Source: Phyto melanocephala (taxonomy: Eukaryota; Arthropoda; Insecta; Diptera; Rhinophoridae). From it: a DNA stretch of 64,000 nt. Below, one piece after another: positions 34,757 through 46,624 of this stretch. Both the position numbers and the translations under genes were made by a program. Numbering within the stretch: position 1 is the first letter of the stretch; each line of letters begins with the position of its first letter. Where the stretch lies: contig OW799233.1 in assembly GCA_941918925.1 (NCBI GenBank), positions 141,424,223 through 141,488,222 of the forward strand, given 5' to 3'. The notes under the pieces were generated by a model. The model saw only the letters and a list, made by a program, of their open reading frames with translations, was not told the DNA's origin and did not search any database.

Positions 34757-35021
34757 CTCTAGAGTACGAACGTTCGTCGATTCGACGAGCACATCTCTCT
34801 TATGGCTATTTTTCTTCCTATTGAATGTGTCGATCATACTTACATTTTGTATAGCGTTATTTGCTGAGTTACTTTTGCTATGAGCAGTTTTATTATATAA
34901 GGGATTACAAAGTCCAATAAGATCGATTTTGTAATGAAAAAATTTATAAAAAAAGTTAAGTCGTCGTCCAATCGACGATCGTTAGTTGCAACGGATGTAA
35001 AATATGGTTAGTTCTCTAGGG
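34757..35021. mobile_element. piggyBac-type MITE flanked by TTAA
   Basis: The 265-bp element starts CTCTAGAGTACGAACG and ends with the inverse of CCCTAGAGAACTAACC, with TTAA on both sides (34753-34756 and 35022-35025). TTAA duplication with CCYTAGA-type ends is characteristic of piggyBac. Subterminal inverted motifs CGTTCGTCGATTCGACGA and CGATCGTCGATTGGACGACG strengthen the call. Too short to encode anything. Confidence 0.75.
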
Positions 35022-35025
35022 TTAA

Positions 35026-35479
35026 TTTGCAATTAAAAATTAAAACTTCTTCCCAAACGCAGCTCTTAAAATTTTTACATTTGCATTACAGTTGTTATCG
35101 ATACTCGCATTGAACAGAACACATTGTCAAAAATTTAAGAATTTTATTTTAATAGAAGTTACTATTTCTTACTGAAAAACAATAAGCTTTAGAGAATGGA
35201 CTCTAATAATAACTTGGAGTTCAACAAACACTTTCTAAAACCTAGGCCATAAAATAGCACGATAGAAGCTGACAGAAATATGCTGTTTTTAATTGAGATA
35301 AAAAGAGAGATTCTGAAATTAAATAGACCAACACTCAGAAGACAGCTCATATAGAGTTAAAAGAACTCATTTAGCTCCCTGTTAATGTCTAATAAACAAC
35401 TTTAAATAGACTTTTTAATAGCTATGATATAAGCAAAAAAACTGGAAAAGCATCTTATTTCTAATTAAAATTTTAAAAT
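35026..35479. other. AT-rich unassigned stretch
   Basis: No gene or repeat family is visible. It may include unrecognised 5' parts of the mariner relic that follows. Confidence 0.4.
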
Positions 35480-36090
35480 ACAAAACGGATTTGCTTAGAA
35501 TCATTTCACGGCTACATTTATCCTTTTGGATAATGTTTATCCAAATCAAGCCCCTACAGTGTGTTCAGAAGAAGCCATCGTATTTATCGATCCGACGTTA
35601 TTCTCAGCCACTCGATCTCTGCCCATCCACTACTTGGAAAATTTTTACCCATGTATGATCCAGTGGGTGCAACAATTAAAGCTAGAGAAACCAGATTTTT
35701 ATCGGCTAATCATCTTCAGTGATGAGGCTGATTTCTGACTTAACGGCCATTTGAACAATCAGAATTGTACTTTTTGAGGTGAGCACAGTCATTATGAGAC
35801 TGCATTACATTCCAAAAAAAAATATACTTTTGGTTCGGTTTACCTGTCGGAGGTGTCACTTGCACATTTGTCTTTAAATCCGAAATGGATTCCAACATAT
35901 CATAAATGGCCAACGCTAAGGAAAGTAATTCGTGTTTTTTTTAAACCACGCCTTTACATTTGATCGTAGTCCTAAAACTATTCTTTGTCACTATTCAATG
36001 GAGTACCTAAACGACCACTATGCAGTTTTTGACAATACTTATAGTATAATTGTTAAAACACTAACACTTGACGCTTAAATATAAACTCTT
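35480..36090 (+). pseudogene. Mariner-family transposase relic, central part
   Basis: In frame from about 35526 it reads LDNVYPNQAPTVCSEEAIVF, further on QWVQQLKLEKPDFYRL, then IIFSDEADF with the first catalytic Asp of the mariner triad. A stop replaces the Trp expected in the FWLNG motif, and then LNGHLNNQNC follows. Degraded fragments (YTFGSVYLSEVS) continue to about 35870. The N-terminal helix-turn-helix domain and the second and third acidic residues are missing. It is dead coding sequence, probably of the same lineage as 5.4 kb and 36.4 kb. Confidence 0.65.
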
Positions 36091-36165
36091 GTTGAAAAAT
36101 CACTAGATCCATTACTTTATTACATAGGACCACGTTTTACCTAGTCTATTTTATTATGATTATTT

Positions 36166-36166
36166 T

Positions 36167-36202
<36 letters not shown>

Positions 36203-36290
36203 GTCAATACAGCACAACAAGAACAAGTCTTATCTAATAGTACTGGGTAGATAGTGGGACGATAAAACTTTATATATACTAGACTTGCAA
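36166..36290 (-). repeat. Non-LTR retrotransposon 3' end with (TAAA)n tail
   Basis: On the plus strand a (TTTA)n run at about 36166-36203 is followed by GTCAATACAGCACAACAAGA and ACAAGTCTTAT. The LINE tail at 43671-43730 has nearly the same arrangement (AATACAACACAACAAGATCA). This is therefore the 3' end of a minus-strand LINE copy, truncated to about 120 bp. Confidence 0.55.
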
Positions 36291-36361
36291 GATCTGCACC
36301 ATTTGCATGATCTGTTTACAACAAAGGTTGATTTACGCTATTGTATTTAGTAGTATTTCAT

Positions 36362-36515
36362 TATGGAGAGATATATGCAAGAACAACGTTTAAAATTATT
36401 CAGTTTTATTTATCTTGACAATATTTTTTTCCAACAAGACGTGGCTACGTGCGACACAGCCAATGCAACAATTGAATTATTGCGAGAAAAGTTTAGTTTA
36501 TAAAACAAATGACAG
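36362..36515 (+). pseudogene. Mariner transposase relic: start codon region fused to second-Asp region
   Basis: The frame begins MERYMQEQRLKLF, which matches the usual first residues of mariner transposases. After about 15 codons it jumps to DNIFFQQDVATCDTANATIE, the block around the second catalytic Asp (FQQDGATCHTA in relatives), and ends REKFSL followed by a stop. Some 200 codons of helix-turn-helix and linker sequence are therefore deleted. It cannot be active. Confidence 0.65.
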
Positions 36516-37554
36516 ATCATGACATATTACAAATGGCCGAAACGTCACTTAAAAATCACATCATTCCTATTTGAAACCCTTTTACATACATACATATATA
36601 CAAAATAAAACTTTTGTACTGCTTACATTTAAATAATTTTATAATAACCTTAACAACATTATTTTTGCAATTTTAAAGATTTCTTATTAATAATTCAAGA
36701 ACGTTAAAAATAGCTTGTTTAACAACTTTCCTTAAACAAATATGCTGTGTGTGATTTGTCTATAGATTCGCATTCGGTTAATATTAATGTTATTTGCACA
36801 TAACAAAACCCTTTTATACATTTTTATTTTTTGTTAAACCACTTGTCATTGCTGTCAAATCAAGTATCAAATATCGAAACTTTTTATGATGACTAACAGA
36901 TATTTGCTCAAAACATATGAATGTATAAGGAGTAATAGCGTTTATAAAATGTAATGAAGAGGATTGCCATGTTTCGTCGCAAATAAAAACAATTTCCGAA
37001 AAAAATTTCTATTTATAGAATAATATAAACATTTTATATTCACAGAAAATTACTTAAAACGAATTTTTGATCAGAAAGACGACGAAAGCTACAAAATAAT
37101 TTCAAAAACAAATTTTTATATATTAATTATGTATCAATACATTAGTACATACACAAATATGTATGTAGCTAAAACAGTTAGAGCCTGATGGGTGAGTAAA
37201 CTAATAAAAAGAATTTCTATTTTAGTATTGACTGCCATAGAGCTAACGTACTAAGGTTATTCCAATTTTTTAATTTAAATTTTTATATGTCAAAATAACG
37301 AATATTTTTTTAACGAAATCATTGAACGTTTATTTAATTGTTAAGAAGAGGGTATAACATTAATAATGGAAAACAATATTTGCAAACGGCAGCCACGACT
37401 ACGCCTACAGGACCTTATTCTATGCATGAAATTATACAGCACCAGTTCGAACACTCGAAAACATCCTCGAAAACCTTACGAATTTTATCTTGGAGGTCTT
37501 GAATCGATTGTGAGCCATTGACATAAACCTAATCTTCAAAAGGGCTAAAAGGCT
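36516..37554. other. AT-rich stretch with possible transposase debris at 37375-37530
   Basis: The minus strand of 37530-37375 reads GYVNGSQSIQDLQDKIRKVF, reminiscent of the C-terminal part of Tc1/mariner transposases, but too short and diverged to call. The rest is unassigned. Confidence 0.35.
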
Positions 37555-37745
37555 AAAGGGTTTGACTAGTAGAATACAGTAAACTATGAAAAAATTAAAA
37601 AGCAAGATGGCGCCCTAAGCAAAATGACGAAAATTTTTTTTCACAACCCATCAAGAAAAAGAAAACACTTAACTATTAAAAAATTTAACATCAAAGATGG
37701 CATCGGAAATAATAAAGCAAAATAGTGTATAACATTAAATCTAAA
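37555..37745 (+). repeat. Family C repeat fragment, copy 4
   Basis: It shares TTTGACTAGTAGAATACAG, CAAGATGGCG and GATGGCATCGGAAATAATAA with copy 3 in the same order and orientation, but lacks the 3' terminus. Confidence 0.55.
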
Positions 37746-38701
37746 ATCTTTATTTTATCTTTATTTTCCGATTCGGTACAACCATATATAGAATTTTTAT
37801 TAATGGCGTAGTTTTAAATTGTTCTATCATATAGTATCAGATTGAATCATGACAAAAAGAGTTCTCTATTTCTAAAAACGTTTCGTAAGTCTTTATATGT
37901 ATATTTATTTATAAATTTCCTATTGTAATATAAACCAACACTTAGGCTAAATAAAAATAAATAAATAAATAATTTAGATTTTTTATAAAAAATATTAAAG
38001 GTACTTTTTTAGTAATTTGATGGCAAAAATATTCCAATACAAACAATTTCTAAATTTCTGGTAACCCTTTTAATAAAAACTAATAACAACAAACAACATT
38101 ATAAATGAAATCAGAAAGTTGGAAAAATTAACATTTGTCGCTACTTTATGTTGAATTGATTAAATGACAAATGAAAATCGGTATTTTTTTAAAGAAAAAA
38201 AAAATATTAATAATATGCAAACATGCCAGACCGCCTGTTTACTTTCCTTTTAAGCCACAAACTAAATCAGGCCGAAATAAATAAATGAATGTGCCTGCAT
38301 CACTGTTAATCTATGTACAATATGAAATATGACGTTTAAACACACTAATACAAACTAATGAAGCAAGAAGTTATAGTTGGTCAAGCCATACTATAAAATA
38401 CTCTACACTATAATATAAATTAATTATGATTTTGATACCGACTTAAAAAATTTTTGAGCTAAAGCTTTAATAAATTGTAGTTAGGTAAGTAATTTTTAAA
38501 AAAGAGTCTTCTATGAATGCTACTAGCACCAATAAAGAACCGATTAACAAAAAATATCATAAATAGATTTGTGTTTACATTAAACTTGTTTGTGAAAACT
38601 AGAGCTATTTATGGACTGACCTTTACAGAATACGGTAGGAATTAAGTTTTTGAGTATTAAGATAATTTTGAAAAATATATATTATTTATATTGAAACTAA
38701 C
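37746..38701. other. AT-rich stretch with a possible retroposon tail near 37950
   Basis: At about 37950-37975 the plus strand reads GGCTAAATAAAAATAAATAA, resembling a LINE (TAAA)n tail, but I see no coding remains upstream. The rest is unassigned. Confidence 0.35.
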
Positions 38702-38711
38702 AGCAAAAATT

Positions 38712-38965
38712 GGGTGCCCCGGTGGACTAGTCAATAGTATGCTGGTCTGCTAGTTGGGGGTTGTAGGTTCGATTCCCGCCAGAGTGTCTGGACTGATCTG
38801 CTTCCCTTTCTCTTCTATTCTAACTATTTCTATTCTTATTCGATTATTCTCTTCATTTCTATATTAAGACGTCACAATGGACCGTAATGGTCTCCGGGTG
38901 ATGGTGTGAGGGTAACTTTGCACCAGTCTTACCTACCTACCTACCTACCTACCTACCTACCTAAG
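38712..38965 (+). mobile_element. tRNA-derived SINE with (CCTA)n tail and 10-bp TSD
   Basis: The head (38712-38790) is tRNA-like, with an A-box-like TGGACTAGTCAATAG and a canonical B box, GGTTCGATTCC, which form an internal RNA polymerase III promoter. The unrelated body runs from about 38791 and includes GTCACAATGGACCGTAATGG. The tail is six to seven CCTA repeats (38932-38963). AGCAAAAATT flanks it on both sides (38702-38711 and 38966-38975), a convincing target-site duplication. It is not a functional tRNA gene because the 3' acceptor strand does not pair with the 5' end. Such elements depend on a LINE for mobility. Confidence 0.8.
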
Positions 38966-38975
38966 AGCAAAAATT

Positions 38976-39330
38976 CAATAACTTAGCATTTTTGTAAATC
39001 TTGTTAAAGAATTTTATTTCTATTAAATTTTTTTAAATACTAAAATTAGTAACTTACTTTTGAACGTGTGAGTTCTATTTGTGGTGGATATTTTTATAAG
39101 GACTATGTGAGTAAAAACATTTCATTGATTACAACTAAGCCCACAATGTTGCGTACATAAATTTTATCAAATACTTAATTATATGCTATTGTTTTGGATG
39201 CAATTTAGGTCATAGGTATATCTTTGACGTTAAGAACTTAGAGAGACTCCAATGCCGATGGAGCGCATGAAACGGATGATAGTGTCCGGATTGCGGATGG
39301 ATTCATGCACACTGAGTGGATAGCGATATC
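38976..39330. other. Short unassigned stretch before the I-like retrotransposon relic
   Basis: 39235-39330 has GC content similar to the relic that follows (GGAGCGCATGAAACGGATG) and may be its decayed upstream part. No frame survives. Confidence 0.35.
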
Positions 39331-40215
39331 AGTATTTTTACTGATACTTCTTAATGACAGAAGCGCAGGTGCCGGGGTTCACTCAATTAAGTTGAACCTG
39401 CTTCTTGAGTGTCTGAAAATAAGTGTTCGTATTTGACTGTCGGGGATGCAGGAAGTGCTGCACGCTTTGGACCACCTGCTGAAAGACCAAGTAAATATAA
39501 AAATTAATCTTATTAATATTAATCCAGTGTGTGATTAGATGCGTGCAGCGTATGGATGTTAACTCGATATTGATGTTTGATTGTGTTGTGAAACTCAATA
39601 GGTGTGCCTCTGTGAATGCTGTAAAGGGTCATGTGAGCATAGACGGAAATGAGTCGGCGGACGGACTTACGAGAAGAGGAGCTTCCGCAGCTTTTTGCGG
39701 ACCAAATCCTAGAGTGGGATGGGATACTGTGGGCAATGGTCTTATAATGGGTGGAATCATCGAACCCGAAAAGGTGGATGGAGACAACCACATGTAGTTA
39801 GGCAAGTATGGTGCTTAGAGAGCCCCTTGGTAGGAATGCAGGAAGGGGACTCGGATACAGTCAGAGGACCCTGAGCTGGATTTAAATTGTCGATAATGAT
39901 GTTTGCAGAATTTGCCTTAAGACTGCTGATATTGCAGCGCGTGTAGTATGTCCGGAAATGGCTGGCAGCAGACCTAGTACCATGGGAAAGCACACATTAG
40001 ATATGAGTGATATGGAAGAAATTAGACTGAGGCAAATGCTGGCGATTACGATGGATGTTGTAATGAGGATTGTAGATAATAATCAGTCTACAATGTGAAG
40101 TCATAATAGTCTAGAGTTAAAGCCTATGGCGGCACGGGACTCAGTGAAGTCAGTGATACCTCTTCAATATCCTTGAAATCACTGAGGAGTGAAGGGGGTC
40201 TAAAAGGGACCCGTT
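39331..40215 (+). pseudogene. I-like non-LTR retrotransposon relic: RNase H domain and 3' end
   Basis: FTDTS at about 39337 (YTDGS in RNase H) is followed, across a stop and frameshifts, by RSAGAGVHS and later VKGHVSIDGNESADGLTRRG at about 39620-39685. These are the first and third blocks of a LINE RNase H domain. Further on, VCRICLKTAD and VVCPEMAGSRPSTMGK (39901-39990) match the C-terminal CC..H/C region common downstream of RNase H in I-type LINEs. The part from 40130 (CTAAAAGGGACCC) looks like 3' UTR. The frame is broken several times and the reverse transcriptase is absent. GC content is clearly higher than in the surroundings. Confidence 0.65.
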
Positions 40216-41895
40216 TATGAAAGAGATCTGCTTCAGTATCTCCCCTATATGTATATACAGACAGACTGACAGACCTCAACATATTAACTCAGAAAGCAAT
40301 GCTAAGTCTATCAGTCCTATTAAAAATATCAACTCAGTATTTGTATGTTGTAAACAACAGCATAATACCCTTTTAACTTATAGTTGTGTAGGGTATGAAA
40401 TAGACAGATGTTCGAAAATTGCAAGAAATATGGAAAAGCTGCAGCAGCAACAATCAAACTACAATAAATGAATCTCTGAACTTTACAAAAATAAGTATAG
40501 CATGCAAATATTTGTTTTTTAGATTTTTTTTTTGTTGCTATTGTTGTTGTCTCTATAAATAGTATAAATAAAAAACCACAAAGCCAAGCATCAAGCCATG
40601 TTGTATTAAGAAAGTATTAAATGACAAAAATAAATTTCTTAATAATAAAAATATTAAAAAATTGTAAGAGAAAAGACACTGTAAAGTTCGTTAACCATAA
40701 ACTGTAAGTCTTGAACATACGTGGATGTGGATAATGACTTCTTTTGAGACACTTAACCACAGGAAGTTTTTTCCATTTGTTTGGAAGACAATAAATAATT
40801 AATTTAAAAGTTTATAGGATTTTTAATTAGGCTTTAACACTTATTCAACGATATTTTTCATTAATTCCAAAGGAAATAATTTGTTCTTAAAATTCTTTTA
40901 ATCGAATTTCCTGATAAATTTTTATTTAATATCGATTTCATAGATTTTCTGTTATAAGTTGCAGGTTTGAAAATTTGTTTTAATTAAATTTCTGCTTAAT
41001 TTGAGTATTTATCGAACACTTTTAACTAACTAGCGCTTGGAGGACGTCTGCTATGCATTCAGTGCATTGTGGTATCAGCGAAAAACGTTATGAGAAGTGT
41101 TATTGTTAACAGAGTAATAAAGATTGTATCAGCAGTAATATACATGCATCAAAAAAAAACTACGAAAAATATTAATATTCCAATTTTAGGCAAATTATGA
41201 AAATTAATTAATTAATTTTTTTAACCAAGTGTGCAAATTTCAAATAACGAGTCTTCACTAGGCGCTTCATATCATATCAAAGTATGTGTTAAATGTCTTC
41301 AATATTTCTTATTTGTTTGAAATTATACAAAAATGGAAAATTAATAATAATTAATAATAATTAATATTAATATTTTCAATCTTCTATGGTGGTTTTATTT
41401 TGTTTTCATACAAAATTTCTTAAACAAAAGCTTTTTTAATCGCACTGACATTGAAGGCAAAAGGATAAAAATGGATAATAACTATAAAGGGTAAATGCCA
41501 TTTTAATATCCCTTAATAAAAACTCTAATTATTTTTCTTGCTCAATTTAATGTTTCCACTAACGTATAAATAATTTTCAAAGTTCTATTAAAATGTCCGC
41601 CTGCACAATTGTTTTAACATCGTCAGTTCATGAATAGTCAGAACTTTTTTTTTTGTTTTTAATTTCATTTACTAATACTCATTCTTATGTGCACATAAAA
41701 AGAATTTTATAGAATTAAAAAAAAAAAAACATCATTTATAATGAAGGATCATAAAAACTAGACGCAAAATATTGCATTTGTAAAAATAAAGAAGATTATA
41801 ACAATAAAAAATAATATTACCAAAACTATAAATGTCTTTTTACAAAACCACTCATAAAATCATATGTTCGAATACTCGTTTGTATACACATACAT
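40216..41895. other. Decayed GTCY-type repeat (40240-40400), then unassigned
   Basis: TATACAGACAGACTGACAG at 40255, TAATACCC at about 40361 and TAGGGTATGAAATAG at about 40389 outline an old mini-me-like copy. From 40400 to 41895 the sequence is A/T-rich with no gene that I can support. Confidence 0.4.
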
Positions 41896-43147
41896 ATAGC
41901 TGCGGTCAAAATAATAGCACGCACTTGAAAGTTTTAGTAAATTTATTATACATCTTGAAAAATATTGTTTTGATTTTACCGAAAAACCAATAATAATCCT
42001 GTGATGTATGTATGTAGTTTATTAAACTAACAAAAAATATTTATTTATTTATTTTAAGAGCTTGAAAACGTCAATTAATTCAATTAATTATTTGGTCAAT
42101 TAACTATTTTAATTCTTAAAGAAACACAGAAAAAAATAAAGTTAAAATTTTTTTATTAACTGACTAATTGATATATTTTTAATTTAAATTATATTTTTAA
42201 TTAATTGAAATAATTTTTTTAATTGATATTAAATTTTTTCAAAAAAACTTAAAGATTTCTGTCAGTTAAAATAAGTATTTATATTGAAAAATAAAATGTA
42301 AAAAAAAATTATTTTTTTTTTCAAGAATTCATTTTGAAGGAATGGTTTAATAAAATTATAATAAATCATGTGAAAAAGGGAGGTTAATACTTAAAAAAAA
42401 TTCAATCAGCAGATTAAAATCCTATTAAGTACGTATTTACATATGTAGCTAAAAACAGACTTTGATCATAATACTTAAATATCATAGAGAGCTTGAACTT
42501 TATTGCAGTTGGGACTGAAGTCAATATTCCCTGCAGACCAATATATTCTAATGGATTCTAACTTTAATATGTAAGTAATTATTTGAATTTTTTCCCTTCG
42601 TTTGATCAAAATTTTCTAAGCGTGAAATTGCTTTGTGCTTAGGTCTAGCTAGGATGCATCCTCTTTACTTTTGAAAATATGATGTTTGGTTCCTACGTGC
42701 GTAATGTTGTATGTATGCTTAATCTTTGTATTGGCATATGTTAAAAATACATATGTATGTTAAAAATAAGCGTATAACAAACTTTTCTATTTGCTTTTCG
42801 GCTTCTTTTATTTAAAACAGGTTCAATAATTTATATTATTGATACAATAGAAACTTAATTAAATTAATCTCAAATTTCAATTATAGGTGTGATTAATTTA
42901 ATTAAAATAATTTTTAAAAATTCTAAGAATTTGAAATAATTTTTTAATACTGTTTTAATTGATATTTTTTGCAATATATTTTCAAGTGATGATTGAAGCA
43001 AAATCAAATAAACTTTTAATTAATAGTATTAATTTCGTAATTGAAATTCATGTTTATTTTTTTCTTTGAAGTTGGCAAAACTATTCATGAATAATTTAAA
43101 AATAAATTTGTAATACTTTGTTGCATGACTTATATACAGCACAACCC

Positions 43148-43312
43148 TTTAACACCGATATTATTAGGTTTTGACATCTTTCTACAGGAATGCTATTCCA
43201 TATTTCATTTACAACTCTCCAAAGGCACTTGTTGCTTGCATCGCAGATACTGCCAACAGATTTTTAACAGAGTTAAAATCCGGGCCACACCATCACATTG
43301 AACACGTTCAAT
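43148..43312 (-). pseudogene. Tc1-like transposase, C-terminal fragment
   Basis: On the minus strand CGPDFNSVKNLLAV parallels the Tc1 block SPDLNPIENLW. After a frameshift, CLWRVVNEIWNSIPVERCQN follows and then IISVLKGC, matching the C-terminal helix region (W..IP...C..L..S...R). The catalytic core is not recognisable upstream. The fragment lies inside a pair of Tc1-like ends, which supports the call. Confidence 0.6.
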
Positions 43313-43371
43313 GAAATATAATCAATATTGATATCAACATAATTATATCACAAAAAAAAAACAAAAAAAAT

Positions 43372-43635
43372 ATGTTTTATACATTTTATTTTAAACTTTG
43401 GCTTAAATTCGTTACTAAGTGGTCTTCGGACAAAAGATCTGAAACCTTTTCCATTAAGAAAATAATGATTTTCGATTTACATATCCATAGAACGTTACCT
43501 TATTTTTCATGTGGTCAAATTATATTTGCTTTTACAAAGGCAAACGTAGAAGAAAGTAGTAGCACTTTTCATGGACTGCAAGCGTTGAAATTGTTTTATC
43601 GCAGTATACGACGAATAATTTCCGAATATCCATAA
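43372..43635 (+). other. Open frame of 87 codons, unrecognised
   Basis: The frame starts MFYTFYFKLWLKFVTKW and ends RRIISEYP. It has ordinary amino-acid composition and moderate complexity, but I recognise no domain. Sitting inside the Tc1-like relic and opposite to its transposase fragment, it could be chance or a captured piece. I do not call it a gene. Confidence 0.2.
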
Positions 43636-43670
43636 AAGGATAATTTTTTTAAGTAAGAACGCTTTAACAT

Positions 43671-46250
43671 TATTTATTTATTTATTTATTTATTAGCGAA
43701 ATACAACACAACAAGATCAAGTCTTTTATTAGCAAAAAGGAAGAGAAAAAAATATTTAAAAAATTTAAACATTTTTAAAAATATTCATACCAGCGTAAAA
43801 TAACAGTAGTAACAATAATTATTTGGAGTTATTTATATCCTATTTATTGATGTCGAATTAACGTGTCCTTTCGCATTCTAAGCGAAAGAAAACTTATTTG
43901 GGTAACAAATTCAAACACGATGTTTATTTAAAATTACTCCAAGGATTTTTGCAGTTTCAACATAGTAATTTATTATACCCGCCACCAAAAAAATGGTGGG
44001 GGTATATTCATTTTGTCATTCCGTTTGTAACACATCGAAATATCCATTTTAGACCCCATAAAGTATATATATTCTGAATCGGGGTTGATTTGATGACGAT
44101 CTAGCTATGTTCGTCCGTCTGTCCGTCTGTTAAAAGCACGATAAAGGTCGCACCGAAAAAGCTAGGGGGCTCAAAATTTGCCAGAATCTTTCTTATAGAC
44201 AAGGTTTGTTTGGTATTGAAAATGGGCTAAATCGGAATATTAGGAAGAGAGTTATAGCTCGTAAAGCAAGAATAGGTCGAAAAAACCGTGTCCTTCGAAC
44301 ATCGAATAAAATGCAATTGTGTCCAAACGCATTAACGTAGGCTCATGACACTTCGAATATATATTTTCTGAGCAAAGCCAATATTTTTCCCCAAAAATTA
44401 TTTAAATCTATTCATTAGGAGAGGAGTTATCGATCAAAATGTACGAAAATTTATACCGCACAGTGTATTTTTCGGTATATATAAAAACAAAAACGTCATA
44501 AAAGCAACAAAATTGGAGGTACGATGATCAAATTTGCTACGTATATCCCTGTCATTACTGTGCCAGAAAATTAAGGTTCCACGCCCATTTTTACGCCCAC
44601 CTCCCATAAAACGTTTTAACTAAAATTCATATAATTTCTCTATTAATAAAGATTTTGGAATAATAAAGGGCTATATTGAAACACCTTAGTTGTACTCATT
44701 CGCAAAAACAACTTTGACATGCCTACTATAACGCCCACTTTTCACGTTATCTACCGTTAATGAAATTTAAAAGCTCATAAAACCGCCAAAATTAGAGGTA
44801 TGATGATCAAATTTGCTACGTATATCCTTCTAATCAATGTAATTGTTGTGCCAAAAAGTTTAGGTGACACGCCCACTTTAACGCCTACTTCCCATATAAC
44901 GGTTTATCTTAAATTCATGTAATTTCTCTATTGACAAAGTTTTTGGGAAAATAAAGGGCTATATTGAAATATTTAAGTTGTATTTATTAGCAGAAACTTT
45001 ATTGACACACCCACTTTCATTAAAAGACTACATTTACAAAAGCATTTTACTATCATATCGTAGTTATTAAGGGTGGTTAAATTTTAAGGGCCGATGTTGA
45101 TTTTAAATAAAACACAAATTATTTAAGAAATTATTATCATTTCTTTTTATAATGATAATATTTGTATGGTTCAATTATGTATTTAACAAAATATCGGCCG
45201 AATGCCCCCCCATCCTTGGCGCCACTCCTCTATCCGATGGTCCAAATTTTCAATGACAATATTGATGCTCTATTGTTGGGCATGATGATGAGTCGAGGTT
45301 GACTGCTCTTTTGCCACACTATCACAAAAAACATTCAACGAACTAACAAGGCATTCACAGATTTTCTAACATTTTATACAGACCTGTTTTGCAGAAATTT
45401 AAATATTTTTTACAATTCTCCCGATTGTGGACGAATTTGAACGATTATGTTGATCAAAAGAATTACGAAGTGCACAAAATGCATTTTGATTTGAACGCCC
45501 ATTTTTATAAAAAACCTGAATAACTTTAAAGCGTTGCTCATTTGCGTATCTTTCCACGGATCAAATTGAGTAAGTTTGAGATTGAGAAATGTCAATTGAA
45601 ATGCAGAAAAAAAAATAAAAACTAGGTGTAGTTCACCTTCAACATGGGCCCTTAAAATTTAACCACCCTCTACAAAGAAAGTGATACATATTTTATTATA
45701 AAGAGATTATTCCATAGCGATTAACAAAATAATAAATATTGTGCTTTAAATGTACACAAAATTGGTGGTGGGTATAAAAGATTCGGCACAGCCGAATATA
45801 GTGCTCTTACTTGTTTTTAAATATGATTTGCCGTTTAAATATATAACGCCATTTGCTAGCGCCTATATATAAGATCGGTTGAGATCTTCATTTATTAATG
45901 TTATACAATTAACAGCATCAGATGCTTTACAGTTAATATACAGTTGTACATTTGTATATTGCAATACTTAAATTGTACGGGTAAATCGTTGAAATAAATA
46001 GTGAACAATAAGAGACCTAGTAATGAGGCTTGTGGTACTCCTCTAAGCATTAAGCAAAAGCCAGAAATGTGTGAATTGTGTGAATCTGATTGACTTCTGC
46101 CACTGAATAAGTTTTAAAGCAGTTGCAGTTATAAACTCTGTCGAACAATATAAGAAACAATACATGATATAACTCTAATCTATTTGTTATCTTAAAGTGT
46201 AATAATTCGTTTTTGGTTAAATAATTGCACTCAGTCTCATATCTCAATGC
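43671..46250 (-). pseudogene. Jockey/CR1-like LINE relic, split by family A copy 5
   Basis: Minus-strand order from 46250: a reverse-transcriptase stretch ending with GVPQASLLGLLLFTIYFNDL (46037-45978; the GVPQGS..GPLLF..YINDL motif), then FKYCNIQMYN where the YADD active-site box should be and is lost. LINEDLNRSYI and ANGVIYLNGKSYLN follow (about 45890-45825). Across the family A insertion come KNPW and other debris at 43970-43860, and finally a (TAAA)n tail at 43671-43697. Multiple stops are present. The 3' end resembles that at 36166-36290. Confidence 0.65.
43974..45813 (+). mobile_element. Mini-me/DINE-like element, family A copy 5
   Basis: Standard ends TATACCCGCCACC and CTCTTACTTGT. 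The GTCY tract is short (about 44110-44131), there are about two and a half tandem units, and the captured TIR segment is present (about 45070-45666). It is inserted in the LINE relic: coding similarity of the LINE resumes on both sides. Confidence 0.85.
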
Positions 46251-46624
46251 ATTATAATCCTTTTATTGGAACAATTAGGTGAATTTCTTATTTCGGAATA
46301 TGACTTACCTTCAAATTATACTTTTTTAATTGGATTTTGTTCTGTAGTAAATTTTACAAAGATAAATTAAAAATTTAATACTATTTGTTCTTCTTTATTC
46401 TTTTATTTTTCTTTATTTTTTTGCAAAATTTAAAGGATTAAATTAAAGACTTGTGCTATTATTTTGACTTTACAATATTTCATATGTTGACAAATAAACA
46501 AACATAACTAACAAGCAAAACAGAAAATATGTAATTGTTTTTGGCACTTATTTAATAAATATTAATTTGTTCTTTTTATATGAATATCATTGTAACAGAT
46601 GCTATTATTTTGAACGACACTGTA

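Larger units (their letters stand above)
41896..46624. mobile_element. Tc1-like transposon relic with nested insertions
   Basis: The left end reads AGCTGCGGTCAAAATAATAG and the right end, inverted, CAGTGTCGTTCAAAATAATA. A further inverted internal copy, GTCAAAATAATAGCAC, lies at about 46454-46472, as in IR/DR-type Tc1 elements. On the minus strand 43310-43150 encodes a transposase C-terminus. Inside lie a LINE copy (43671-46250) and family A copy 5. Without these the relic would be about 2.1 kb. The end assignment is tentative because the outermost bases differ. Confidence 0.5.

Noticed and set aside
37375..37530. Minus-strand Tc1/mariner C-terminal fragment
   Set aside because: Only a short stretch (GSQSIQDLQDKIRKVF) resembles the family. 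Too little to call as a feature.
38712..38790. Functional tRNA gene
   Set aside because: A B box is present, but the ends do not form an acceptor stem, and a SINE body, tail and target duplication follow.
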